From: Adlercreutzia mucosicola DSM 19490
Lineage (GTDB): Bacteria > Actinomycetota > Coriobacteriia > Coriobacteriales > Eggerthellaceae
Direction: 5' to 3'
Assembly: GCF_000422625.1 (NCBI RefSeq)
Contig: NZ_AUGK01000012.1
Coordinates: forward strand, 1 to 64,000
DNA length: 64,000 bases
The notes beneath the pieces are model-generated. The model did not search any database, was not told the origin of the DNA, and was given only the letters and a program-made list of their open reading frames with translations. The position numbers and the translations under genes were made by a program. Of the stretch, positions 55,925-64,000 are shown piece by piece (within the stretch, counting starts at the first letter, position 1; the number at the start of each line of letters is the position of its first letter).

Positions 55925-58273
55925 TTAAAGCTCCAAGGCCTTCTTGGCTGCGGACACCGCATCCCCATCTGGATAGAAATCGGGGCTCACGGCGCCGATC
56001 AGCTCCGAGGAAATGTCCTGCAGGTCGCGTATGGCGCTCATGGGCAGAAGGATGCGCCGCGCTCCGGCGTTGCGGGCCACGCGCAGAATGTCCTCCAGAT
56101 CGCGCAGCTCGCCCATGGTGCCCGACATGCGCAGCACGCCCGGAATCACAAGTGCCGGCGCCACAGGTCGGTTCGCCGCCGCCGAGCACAGCCCGACGAA
56201 CTCGGCCAGGGATACCTCGTCGGAAGGCCCCTTCCCTTGCAGATCGTTGAAGAACAGCAGATAGTCCTTGACACCGATATGCATGCCCGGCGCCACGCGA
56301 GGCGCATTGTTTTCGAAGTAGTTGAACGCCGCCTTGAAGGCCTCCTGCACCGCCCTGGAGCGGCCCAACCCCTCGGTCTGCAGTTTGAACTCGCCGGCCA
56401 CCGCCCGGTTCTCCAATTTGTAGACGGCGCACTCTCCCGTGACCGCCGAATGGCCGATGGCGAACACATGGCCCGGCAGAAGGGGCGCGTCGGGAACGAG
56501 CGAGCCGTCGGACTGCTCGGGAACCGGCACCACGCGCACGTCGGTGGGATCGTCCGCATCGTAGTAGCCCAGGGCCACGTCGATGAATTCCACGCCGGCC
56601 ATGATCTTCAGCTGTTCCTTCACGCGCCGCCGCCCCTCAATGGCGTACTCGAGTATCCAGCGCACGTCGTCTTTGGCCATCTCGCCGTCGGGAAACAGCA
56701 GCTTCGCCAGCCCGCTGAAGGTCTTGCGCACGGCTATCTCATCGCGCTTGTTGAAGTCGGAGTTCAACCGGAAGTAGCGGTCAATGAGATGCGTGAAGTC
56801 CTTGCGGCGCATCTCCTTGCAGAACTCGCTTAGGCAGTCGGTGATCAGCCCGTAATGTTCCGTCAGCAGGTTCGAGCGCATCTTGGGAATCTCCCAGCCG
56901 GGCAGGTAGTAGTGGATCCGATCGAAAAAGGCGCTGTCGTCGTTGAACTCCGGGGGAAAGGGATCGAACAGATGCGTGGTCTTCAGCACGTTCTGCACCG
57001 AATCGTTGATGTTGCCCTCCATGACGATGGAGGCATCGGCGTTGAGCGTATCGCGCCCGCGGGCGTAGCTGCCCGAGGCCATGTAATCCTTCATGATCTG
57101 GACGGCATTGGCGTCCTTGAAGTTCATACCCGCCACCTCGTCGAAGGTGACGCAGTCCCAGAGCCCTACAAGCCCCAGCCGGCTCTCGCCGCGGGCGTTC
57201 ATGCGCCCGAACAGGTTCGCCGTAGTGGTCTGGCCGCCGGACAGCAGAATGGCATAGGGGGAAATCTCCTTGTAGATATGTGATTTGCCCGTGCCGCGCG
57301 GCCCCAGCTCGCAGAGGTTGTAGTTGCGCTCGATCAGGGGCACCATGCGCTCGAGAAAGTGCATGCGCTCTTTCTCGGTAAGGGCCGTAGGCTCATAGCC
57401 CGCCGAACGCAGCAGCAGCCCCTGCCATTGCTCGGTAGTGAAGTGGCGCCGTTGGTCTATCATCGAATTCAGATCGAGATTGGGCATTTGGATGGGGTTC
57501 AGGCTGATGACGCTGAAGGGCGAATCCTGCGACCCGCGGCTCTTCTCTTTCTTTTTGGGCGTCGGCTCGTCGAAGATGTCGGCGAAGCCGTCGTCTACCG
57601 GATGGGTGTACTGAATGCGCATGATGCACCAAATGCCGCCTTGGAGGATTTTCGTGAACTGACGCACATACTCCGCAGGCATGACGAAGGGCTCGATGCG
57701 CAGGTTGGTGAAGGAGGCAACATAATTGTCGTTGCGTTCGTCCAGGCGCGCAGACACTTTGTCGATGACGGTGTAGGAGCCCAGCTCGCGTATCTTGGAC
57801 TTGATGACCTCGGACTCATCGGGGCGCACGTAGTTGTTCAAAAGAATGCCCCGAATGCGCTCCAGTCCCGCCTCCACCGCCACGGGATCGTCAGTGGAAC
57901 AGTACATGCCGAGCAGATATTCCAGCACGAAGGTGGGCACGTTGGCGCCCCGCTTCATGAGGGCCGTCAGGTCTTTGCGCACGATCTTGCCGGGGAAATG
58001 CTCCACGGCCAGCCGATCCACCTCGTCGGTTCCGAAGAGGCCATCGGCCGCAGCGGCAGCGGATGCCTCGTCCATGGCCTCGTTGATGGCGTCATCGGTC
58101 TCATATGGGCTGCCATCGATCGTCTCATCGCAGGACGCGACCGGGGCCCCGTCGCTTGCGGTTGCGTCCGGTGCCGTGGCGATGGGGTCGGCGAATACCG
58201 CGTCGTCGTCCCAGGACTCAACTGCCGGATCAACCGACGACGGGGCAAAGAAGTTCTCCTCGTTTTCTCTCAC
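55925..58273 (-). CDS. brxL: BrxL-like Lon-type ATPase/protease of a BREX system
   Basis: 782 residues; usual BrxL is about 680. The extra part is an acidic N-terminal tail of about 80 residues. The core has DRLAVEHFPGKIVRKDLTAL, a long helical domain, a Lys-rich linker (240-246), the AAA+ Walker A GPRGTGKS at 324-331 with ILLSGGQTTTANLF, LWDCVTFDEVAGM as Walker B, and a C-terminal Lon-type domain (about 600-782) with PGMHIGVKDYLLFFNDLQGKG. BrxL binds DNA and is needed in type 1 and type 4 BREX. GTG 58273 has AGGAGGATACG. It follows pglZ by nine bases. Confidence 0.88.
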   Translation of the reverse strand: MRENEENFFAPSSVDPAVESWDDDAVFADPIATAPDATASDGAPVASCDETIDGSPYETDDAINEAMDEASAAAAADGLFGTDEVDRLAVEHFPGKIVRKDLTALMKRGANVPTFVLEYLLGMYCSTDDPVAVEAGLERIRGILLNNYVRPDESEVIKSKIRELGSYTVIDKVSARLDERNDNYVASFTNLRIEPFVMPAEYVRQFTKILQGGIWCIMRIQYTHPVDDGFADIFDEPTPKKKEKSRGSQDSPFSVISLNPIQMPNLDLNSMIDQRRHFTTEQWQGLLLRSAGYEPTALTEKERMHFLERMVPLIERNYNLCELGPRGTGKSHIYKEISPYAILLSGGQTTTANLFGRMNARGESRLGLVGLWDCVTFDEVAGMNFKDANAVQIMKDYMASGSYARGRDTLNADASIVMEGNINDSVQNVLKTTHLFDPFPPEFNDDSAFFDRIHYYLPGWEIPKMRSNLLTEHYGLITDCLSEFCKEMRRKDFTHLIDRYFRLNSDFNKRDEIAVRKTFSGLAKLLFPDGEMAKDDVRWILEYAIEGRRRVKEQLKIMAGVEFIDVALGYYDADDPTDVRVVPVPEQSDGSLVPDAPLLPGHVFAIGHSAVTGECAVYKLENRAVAGEFKLQTEGLGRSRAVQEAFKAAFNYFENNAPRVAPGMHIGVKDYLLFFNDLQGKGPSDEVSLAEFVGLCSAAANRPVAPALVIPGVLRMSGTMGELRDLEDILRVARNAGARRILLPMSAIRDLQDISSELIGAVSPDFYPDGDAVSAAKKALEL

Positions 58274-58282
58274 CGTATCCTC

Positions 58283-60928
58283 CTAGAATCCGAAATCGTC
58301 CATCGGGGCGAAGGCGATATCCACCTGGTACTCCTCTTTCCAGGCCACCTCGCCCGTATCCTGGTTGCGCGCCACCAGGTAGAAGGGCTCGCCGGGGCCG
58401 TAGGAGCGGCCCTCGCGCAGGGCAAAGCGCACCTCCACGATGCGGGCCTGTTCATCGGCGTCGGCCCGGTCGGTCACCGCGCGGCGCGTATCGCTCACGG
58501 GATTGCCCGAGCCGTCCGCAAGCATCAGCTCGTAGGTGGCGGGAGCGACTTTTCCGCTCACCGGCTCGGGCTGGTACAGCCGCACGCCGAAGAGCATCGA
58601 CGTGATGCGCCGGTTAGTGTCCAGCAACCTCACTTCGGCGGCCACGGCGTTGTCGATGCTCTTGGAACGGGAGCCGCCGTAGCGAACGCGAAGTACCGGC
58701 ACGCAGAGCTCCTGCAGGCTGACGCCCCCATGGGCATAGCGGCTCACGCCTCCCGGGCGATTGATGCGCACGAAACCGCGCGGCGCAAGCCCCACGAGCC
58801 CTTCTGCCCCCACTGGGTCTAAAGACACCCTCAGAAGCAGGTCATCCGCCGCACCCGATGGGGCGATAACGTAGCGCTCGCCCACCGCGATGGCCTCGTC
58901 CCCCAAAGAAGCCTGGGAATACTTGTCGGCGGCCGGCGCTGCCTCGCGCGTGTACAAAAACCCGTGGTCGGCCGTCACCACGATGCGCGTAGCCTTGAAC
59001 TGGTTGGTGGCGATGCGCACCAACCCGCAGATGTCGTCGATGGCCCGTTGGCACGCGCCGAACACATCGTGCTCGGTCGAGGCGTCCTCGCCGGTGGCGT
59101 CCACCGTGTTGTGGTAGAGGTAGATCACCTCTGCATCGCGGGCGAGCTCGCGCTGTTCGGCGGACTTCATGGCCAGCACGTCCGCGGCCCGGAAGGCCCC
59201 CGAGGCCGGACGCCGCGCCCGGAGCACCGCCCGGCGCTGCTCGGTCGTCGCCGCGGGCGCGCCGTCGGTCAACACCGCCAGACCCCGAGCCGCGTTCACC
59301 GACAGGGATCGGTGGGGCAGCAGCGCCGCCATGCCGAAGCTCGTGATGGAGGGGAAGGGGCCCTGCACGGCATCGACCGCGCATGACACCCGCTGGCCGC
59401 GCTCAAGGGTATCGGCCAGCTCGCGCGCCACCTCGTAGCGCAAGGCGTCGCTCACGATAACCACGACGCGCTTGGCACCGGCCAGCTCGTTTTCCACCAC
59501 CTCGTCGTAAAAGCGCCGCTGGTTCGGCACGCCCGCCACACAGCCCTCGCGGGCCCAGTCGGCCTCGGCCACGGTCGCCCAGCACTCGTTGGCGGGAACG
59601 AGGAACCCATTGGCGTACTGCCGCTCCGCCCAATCGGACAGGGAGTCTGCCACCTCGGAGAGATCGGGCACGCCATGACGAGCGCAACGGCGGTGCGCCT
59701 CGCAGAAACGGCGGTAGGCGCGATCCATCTGCCACCAATCGGCGGTGTAGGCCTTCCATACGGCAGCTGCGGTGACCTCATGGTAGCCCTCGCCATGGCC
59801 GCGCAGGAAATCCTGCATGGCGCATGCCGCCTCCATCATATCGAAATAGCCGGCCAATTCGCCATAGTCGGACATTCCGCGTCGCACGCCGGCAACCTCG
59901 CGCACCTCGGCGCGCCGATCGGCCCCTTGGGCAAGCGATGCCGCCAGTTCGCGCACGATGGCGCGCCCGGCCGCGGGGAACACGTCGGAGGCGACGAGGA
60001 CCGATGCTGAGGCGCGGGCGAAGCGCATCTCCAGGTTAAGGTCGTCCTGCACGCGCTCGGCGGCCTCGGTCAGAACCGCCCGCTCCTCCTCGGGGGCATC
60101 GGCCCAATCGTGCACGATGCCCAGACAAAACTGGCCATGGGACGCCGAATAGCGATCTTCCAGCCCTGCGAGCAGATCCGCGGAAACCGTGGCCGCGAAG
60201 GCCGACAACAGCAGGTGCTCCATCAGGGCTCGCCCATCGCCAATGTCTCCACCGAACCCCGTGACCCTCTCCACGCAGCGGCGCATCGCCTCGGCGGCCC
60301 CGTAGCGCCCAAGGCGATCGAGCGCGCGCTCCAGGCACCCCTCATCTTCGGCCAAGACGGCCAGAGCATAGGCGCGCACGATGGCCTGGGCAGTCGGAGG
60401 GATCTTCCCCAATGCCGCGGCCAGCACGCCCGCGCGCACATCGGTCGCGCTTTGGGCCCGCGGCATCACGGCTACGAAGGCCGCCGTGCGATCTTTGGCC
60501 GCGAAAAAGGGGCGCAGCTCGGCAAGGACCCCGCGTACCTCGGAAGTGTCGGCGGCTCCCACCGCCTGCACGAGCAGCGACAGCCCGTCGGCCTGAAAAT
60601 GCTCGGCGTACAACTCCACGTCGGCGAGCAGGTCGCCCGCCAGATCGCTGCCGGCCCGGCAGCGGTACAGGGCGAAATCGCTCTCGGTATCCTCGCGCGC
60701 GAGCGTGCGCTTGGCCGAGAACAGCGCGCCATCCTGGATCTTCAAGAACCGCAGGGGCCGCGCTCCCCCATCCAACCGCCCCGCCTCGGCATCGGCCGCC
60801 AGAGCGTCGAACGCCTCCTCGAATTCCCCGTCCGCATCGTGCCAAATCACAATGCGCCGCCGAGCCGCCCCGGAAAGCGGCTCGTCAAATCGCGCCAGAA
60901 AGCGCTCCCTCACATCAATTTCGGCCAC
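58283..60928 (-). CDS. pglZ: BREX alkaline-phosphatase-fold protein PglZ
   Basis: 881 residues from GTG 60928 (site AAGGAGAACCA). The N-terminal third (ARRRIVIWHDADGEFEEAF) and the helical middle match BREX type 1-like PglZ. The phosphatase-fold metal motifs are VVVIVSDALRYEVA (Asp at about 494), PFPSITSFGMAALLPHR (Thr at about 529), YLYHNTVDATGED and VVTADHGFLYT (Asp-His at about 654). PglZ is the hallmark of BREX, a system that methylates host DNA and blocks phage replication. It lies directly before brxL as in type 1 and 4 loci. No PglX or BrxC is visible inside the window. Confidence 0.93.
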   Translation of the reverse strand: MAEIDVRERFLARFDEPLSGAARRRIVIWHDADGEFEEAFDALAADAEAGRLDGGARPLRFLKIQDGALFSAKRTLAREDTESDFALYRCRAGSDLAGDLLADVELYAEHFQADGLSLLVQAVGAADTSEVRGVLAELRPFFAAKDRTAAFVAVMPRAQSATDVRAGVLAAALGKIPPTAQAIVRAYALAVLAEDEGCLERALDRLGRYGAAEAMRRCVERVTGFGGDIGDGRALMEHLLLSAFAATVSADLLAGLEDRYSASHGQFCLGIVHDWADAPEEERAVLTEAAERVQDDLNLEMRFARASASVLVASDVFPAAGRAIVRELAASLAQGADRRAEVREVAGVRRGMSDYGELAGYFDMMEAACAMQDFLRGHGEGYHEVTAAAVWKAYTADWWQMDRAYRRFCEAHRRCARHGVPDLSEVADSLSDWAERQYANGFLVPANECWATVAEADWAREGCVAGVPNQRRFYDEVVENELAGAKRVVVIVSDALRYEVARELADTLERGQRVSCAVDAVQGPFPSITSFGMAALLPHRSLSVNAARGLAVLTDGAPAATTEQRRAVLRARRPASGAFRAADVLAMKSAEQRELARDAEVIYLYHNTVDATGEDASTEHDVFGACQRAIDDICGLVRIATNQFKATRIVVTADHGFLYTREAAPAADKYSQASLGDEAIAVGERYVIAPSGAADDLLLRVSLDPVGAEGLVGLAPRGFVRINRPGGVSRYAHGGVSLQELCVPVLRVRYGGSRSKSIDNAVAAEVRLLDTNRRITSMLFGVRLYQPEPVSGKVAPATYELMLADGSGNPVSDTRRAVTDRADADEQARIVEVRFALREGRSYGPGEPFYLVARNQDTGEVAWKEEYQVDIAFAPMDDFGF

Positions 60929-60985
60929 TGGTTCTCCTTGTGATCTTGCAGTATCGCACCACACCGCACAAATCCATCAAAAGCC

Positions 60986-62407
60986 TTACGACAGCACGTC
61001 CGCATAGCGCCGCCGCCAGTCGTCTGACAGGGTGAAGTCATTAGCGGTAAGCGCACCCGCTTTCAAAAGCCCGTAAAGAAGCGTTTCTGGTCGCAACGGA
61101 CGCACCTCGCGCACCTCCGCTTGCACAAGCGCATGACCCTCGAATTCGCTTACGGCCACCACCGTTGCATCCCTGCCATAGAAGCGGGAGCCTTGGGGCA
61201 CGGTTTTACCCGTATCTCCCATCTTTTCACAATAGGGATACCTCGTATCCCAATTCATACGCCTAACCCGCACACGAAGCTCGCCCTCGGGCACGGGCCC
61301 TACGTTATTAGCCCCCTCGTCATAGCACAGACTGCTCACATGAGAATAAACATCCTTCTTCACCTCAATGCCCTTCGAGACCTCAACAGACGAGATGCCC
61401 CCAGGCAGCAAGCCGGAATCGACTGATGCCTCACCGATGACATCGGGCAGCGATAGACTCCGCCAGAGCCGGCTCAACTCCTCGACAGAGGCATTGCGCG
61501 CCGTGCGATCGAGAAGCTTGTTGCGCTCGGCTTTTTTCTGTCTATCGCTTTTGCGCAAGATCCCCCTTCTCTGCAGCGATTTCTTCGTGACAGCACCGCA
61601 CGCCTTTGCCGATGAAAGCACGGCCTCATGCTCGGGGAACAAGGCAATCAGCGCCGAAGTCGTAGCCGGGGCCTTGCTCGAATCCATGCCGACAATTCGC
61701 TGGCTCACATCTTCGAGAACCGCCTTAAGCTCGTCGGGATCAACGGCAGCGGAAACATTGGCCTCAAGAACCCCGATCGATTGCAAATAACGCTTCGGCT
61801 TCTCCCCGAACAAACGCTCTGACATGTCAGAAAACATTCTGGCTAGATGCTTGTACTCGACATGAGCATCAAACAGCTCTTTGATGGTCTTCGGCTTGTC
61901 ATTCGCGTCGGCATAGAGCACTCTGAAGCGCTCAACCATGGCTATGATCTCGGCGTCTCCACTTGCGTCCAAACCCGCCCGGCACCTCAGAACGCCCCGA
62001 GCACGCAGTTCGTCGGCCAATCCGCGACCGAACACTTCCGCGGCATAACGCTCTACTGTTCTCATCTTCGAACCGAACTCGGGGAATTCGGCGGCGATAG
62101 CTTCCAGCGAATCTGCAGGTTCTCTTTCTGCGAACAATGCCGCTAGCTCATCTACAAGCGCCGCAGGATCTACGCTGCGAGGACGGCCGCCAACTCCGCC
62201 CGTAGTGAATCCCCAAGCCTCGATCATGTCGCCGCGTTTCTCGTACCCGAGGGCCTTGTACAGCTTCGACAGCCTCTTACCCAAAGCCTTGTCCTTGTTA
62301 TCGATTCCCGCCGTACTGCCATCAGGAGCCAGAGCACGGAGGTCGGCAATGGCTTTCTCTTCGCGTTCTCTGAGCTTCGGATCGGTAACATAGATGCGCT
62401 CTACCAC
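60986..62407 (-). CDS. Unrecognised protein with four tandem modules of about 72 residues
   Basis: 473 residues from GTG 62407 (site GGGGGGAG), overlapping the upstream gene by seven bases. Residues 1-284 fall into four repeats, each ending in a basic helix and a Gly-hydrophobic pair: AWGF at 67, RARGVL at 140, LQSIGVL at 214 and QRRGIL at 284, a period of 70-74. Each repeat looks like a small three-helix, winged-helix-like unit, so DNA or protein binding is a fair guess. Residues 300-473 form a different domain with DVYSHVSSLCYDEGAN, RVRRMNWDTRYPY and GSRFYGRDATVVAVSE. Its place before pglZ suggests a BREX role. Confidence 0.65.
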   Translation of the reverse strand: MVERIYVTDPKLREREEKAIADLRALAPDGSTAGIDNKDKALGKRLSKLYKALGYEKRGDMIEAWGFTTGGVGGRPRSVDPAALVDELAALFAEREPADSLEAIAAEFPEFGSKMRTVERYAAEVFGRGLADELRARGVLRCRAGLDASGDAEIIAMVERFRVLYADANDKPKTIKELFDAHVEYKHLARMFSDMSERLFGEKPKRYLQSIGVLEANVSAAVDPDELKAVLEDVSQRIVGMDSSKAPATTSALIALFPEHEAVLSSAKACGAVTKKSLQRRGILRKSDRQKKAERNKLLDRTARNASVEELSRLWRSLSLPDVIGEASVDSGLLPGGISSVEVSKGIEVKKDVYSHVSSLCYDEGANNVGPVPEGELRVRVRRMNWDTRYPYCEKMGDTGKTVPQGSRFYGRDATVVAVSEFEGHALVQAEVREVRPLRPETLLYGLLKAGALTANDFTLSDDWRRRYADVLS

Positions 62408-63609
62408 GACACTCCCCCCTTGTCTCGATTGCCGTTGATGACAGTGTCTATACGCTGCTCTATCCCCTTGACCAGGTCTTCCAAGCTTACGGGACGCAAC
62501 TCCACCTTCAGAACGAGTTTGGGAGGATAGGCGCTATCCCGTCCGCGCCAGTGCGTTATCGGCACGACACTCTCGATGGAAACCGAGAGGTACGGGAGAA
62601 GCAGCGCAAAAATTTGAACCGAATCGTTAGGATACGCACTCCAGTAACTGGCAGAATTATCGGTCATGAATCGTACGCCCCCAATACGCCCTTCCTCCGA
62701 GTGAGCATCGAGAAACATGCATCTTTCCCCTAAACTGCTAAAATAATGCACGCGCAGCTCGACCTTATCGCCAGCTACAAGAGCATCGCTCGGCATTCCA
62801 TGCGCGAAGTCATCAGAATTCACACAGAGATACGTCGGCAACTGAGGAAGCAGGGACAGACAATGTTCCACTTGTTTTTTGACGTTGCGCGCAGAGATGT
62901 GCCGCGCGAAGGTTTTGGCGCTCAACCCTCCATCATGCGCGGTTCTGCACCTTCCCACCACCTCGAAATGCGCTTCAATGAAATTGCCATCGTCCTCGAA
63001 ACTGATGGCGCTGGAACCCGAGGTGAGCATCGCCATGTTGCAGGCGATCGTCGCCAAATCATCTGCCTCCCCCAGCGTCCACGCCTCTCGGCAGCTCTCC
63101 AACTCTGGCCAAAAGTGCTTGAGGCTCGTCTTCTCATCGCGCATCACTTCCCAACGCGTCTCGTCGGTTCCGCGAGCCTTTAACACCATCACCTTCTTGT
63201 TCCAGACATCGCGCTCTTCAATACTAAGAAATCCGATGCCATATTTTCCCGGAGAAAACGACGAAGCAAATCGACTTATTTCACTCAAATTGCTTTTCCG
63301 CACCATGTAATAGTTCATTCGCAGTACATAGAGCGATCCGCGCTTATACAGCGCCACCTCTGCTTTCTCCCGCAATCCATCGACGAGACCCAAACCAGGA
63401 GTGTACGAAGAGGCGAGCCAGTAGTAATCACCGAAAAACGGCTGCATCACACGGAAGAGCTCCTCCGCATTTTCGATCGGCTCGAAGTCCTCATCGAACT
63501 CCCCTATCACCACATTTGATTTCAGATCGCGAGCAAACGCACGCAATATGTTGAGCATCACCTCGCCATGCGCGGCAATTACCAGATTGTCAGTATGAGA
63601 ATGAGGCAT
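62401..63609 (-). CDS. Unrecognised BREX-operon protein, 402 aa
   Basis: ATG 63609 has a strong GGAGGGATA site. The sequence reads as a two-domain soluble protein: residues 1-190 with LVIAAHGEVMLNILRAFARD and QPFFGDYYWLASSYTPGLGL, and 190-402 with ISARNVKKQVEHCLSLLPQL and an all-beta-looking end. No signal peptide, membrane helix or P-loop is seen. Its GC content and third-position GC are clearly lower than in the housekeeping genes to the left, which suggests transfer. It overlaps the 473-residue gene by seven bases (coupled translation). Function unknown. Confidence 0.6.
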   Translation of the reverse strand: MPHSHTDNLVIAAHGEVMLNILRAFARDLKSNVVIGEFDEDFEPIENAEELFRVMQPFFGDYYWLASSYTPGLGLVDGLREKAEVALYKRGSLYVLRMNYYMVRKSNLSEISRFASSFSPGKYGIGFLSIEERDVWNKKVMVLKARGTDETRWEVMRDEKTSLKHFWPELESCREAWTLGEADDLATIACNMAMLTSGSSAISFEDDGNFIEAHFEVVGRCRTAHDGGLSAKTFARHISARNVKKQVEHCLSLLPQLPTYLCVNSDDFAHGMPSDALVAGDKVELRVHYFSSLGERCMFLDAHSEEGRIGGVRFMTDNSASYWSAYPNDSVQIFALLLPYLSVSIESVVPITHWRGRDSAYPPKLVLKVELRPVSLEDLVKGIEQRIDTVINGNRDKGGVSW

Positions 63610-63641
63610 TATCCCTCCTATCTACACGTAGCTTCTCGGCG

Positions 63642-64000
63642 CTAGCCGACAACCGACCGCGCGTTTCTCTTCAAGATCTTGATAAGGGCCTTGTTACGAT
63701 GCCGGATTTCCTCATACGCTCTCTTCGCTTCTTTGAGCTCGCCTTTCAATCGCTGCTTTTCCAACGAGCATCGACTCAACTCACTCTCAAGACGCATTAC
63801 TTCGGCACTCACCTCACTCATGATGGGATCGTCGGCCACTTCGAGCAAATGGCGCTTTGCACATTCGCCGAATGCCTTCCTGTCCGCCTTCTTCATGAGG
63901 GAGAATCGCACCTGGCTCCATGTATAGAATCGCTTGTCTCGCACATTGTCATCGGCCCCCGGCGCGCTTTCCTTGTACGCCCGCACCAGCCCCGCTTCGA
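63642..64000 (-). CDS. C-terminus of a coiled-coil protein cut by the right edge
   Basis: The minus-strand frame stays open to the window end, so this is probably the last 119 codons of a longer gene; a GTG at 63986 lacks a ribosome site. The visible part has FYTWSQVRFSLMKKADRKAF, then a charged coiled coil (MRLESELSRCSLEKQRLKGE, LKEAKRAYEEIRHRNKALIK). It ends 32 bases before the 402-residue gene. It might belong to another BREX component upstream, but nothing in the visible part identifies it. Confidence 0.5.
   Translation of the reverse strand, partial: EAGLVRAYKESAPGADDNVRDKRFYTWSQVRFSLMKKADRKAFGECAKRHLLEVADDPIMSEVSAEVMRLESELSRCSLEKQRLKGELKEAKRAYEEIRHRNKALIKILKRNARSVVG

Noticed and set aside
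60986-63609. Assigning the 473- and 402-residue proteins as BrxA/BrxB or PglX/BrxP
   Set aside because: Their lengths differ, and they lack a methyltransferase motif (NPPY), a P-loop or a PAPS-reductase motif.

Overview
The window is GC-rich (estimated by eye at about 65%) and almost every gene lies on the minus strand. Three features suggest a gut actinobacterium of the class Coriobacteriia, most likely family Eggerthellaceae: the set of housekeeping clusters, a two-gene SUF system, and a Tat-exported molybdoenzyme flanked by Cys-rich Crp-type regulators. This placement is inference from gene content; no rRNA gene or other taxonomic marker is in the window.

Layout. 1-4.2 kb: a PASTA-type membrane protein cut by the left edge, a small membrane protein and an M16C peptidase. 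4.3-6.2 kb (+): sufC and a sufB/D-like gene, the scaffold half of Fe-S assembly. 6.4-12.9 kb: a nitronate-monooxygenase-like flavoprotein, a solute-binding lipoprotein with a long folded leader, comF, a family 2 glycosyltransferase and ahcY. 12.9-18.7 kb: a molybdopterin oxidoreductase and its Fe-S partner, between two paralogous Crp-type regulators and two decayed gene pieces. 19-34 kb: the actinobacterial-style run rpmB, asp23-like, DAK/FakA-like, recG, rsmD, a coiled-coil protein, yceD, (purine permease), rpmF, plsX, rnc, smc. Read on the minus strand it links ribosome, lipid, RNA-processing and chromosome genes. 34-38 kb: a Nif3-like protein, a PHP phosphatase, a cysteine desulfurase (a possible sulfur donor for the SUF pair) and rpe. 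38.2 kb: an alkyltransferase-like protein with PAHR in place of PCHR. 38.7-42.6 kb: a solute-binding lipoprotein overlapping a hybrid sensor kinase. 43-53.3 kb: gpsA-plsY-der, a radical SAM DUF512 protein, ispH, an acyltransferase, cmk, aroA and tyrA.

From about 53.4 kb to the right edge lies an accessory island: a DUF1778/GNAT toxin-antitoxin pair, then a minus-strand operon with pglZ and a brxL-like gene, the hallmark pair of BREX phage defence. These travel with unfamiliar proteins of 65, 457, 473 and 402 aa and a partial coiled-coil protein. The BREX ATPase and methyltransferase are not in the window and may lie beyond the right edge.

The most unusual non-coding signal is a family of five roughly 110-130 bp nested palindromes. 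The outer and inner stems differ completely in sequence between the better copies but still pair, while the middle part is conserved. One copy sits in frame inside a protein gene and one sits between the two suf genes. Other non-coding candidates are a C/U-rich small RNA between two terminators (42.7-42.9 kb), a MITE-like inverted repeat at 48.9 kb and a structured leader at 8.6-8.85 kb.
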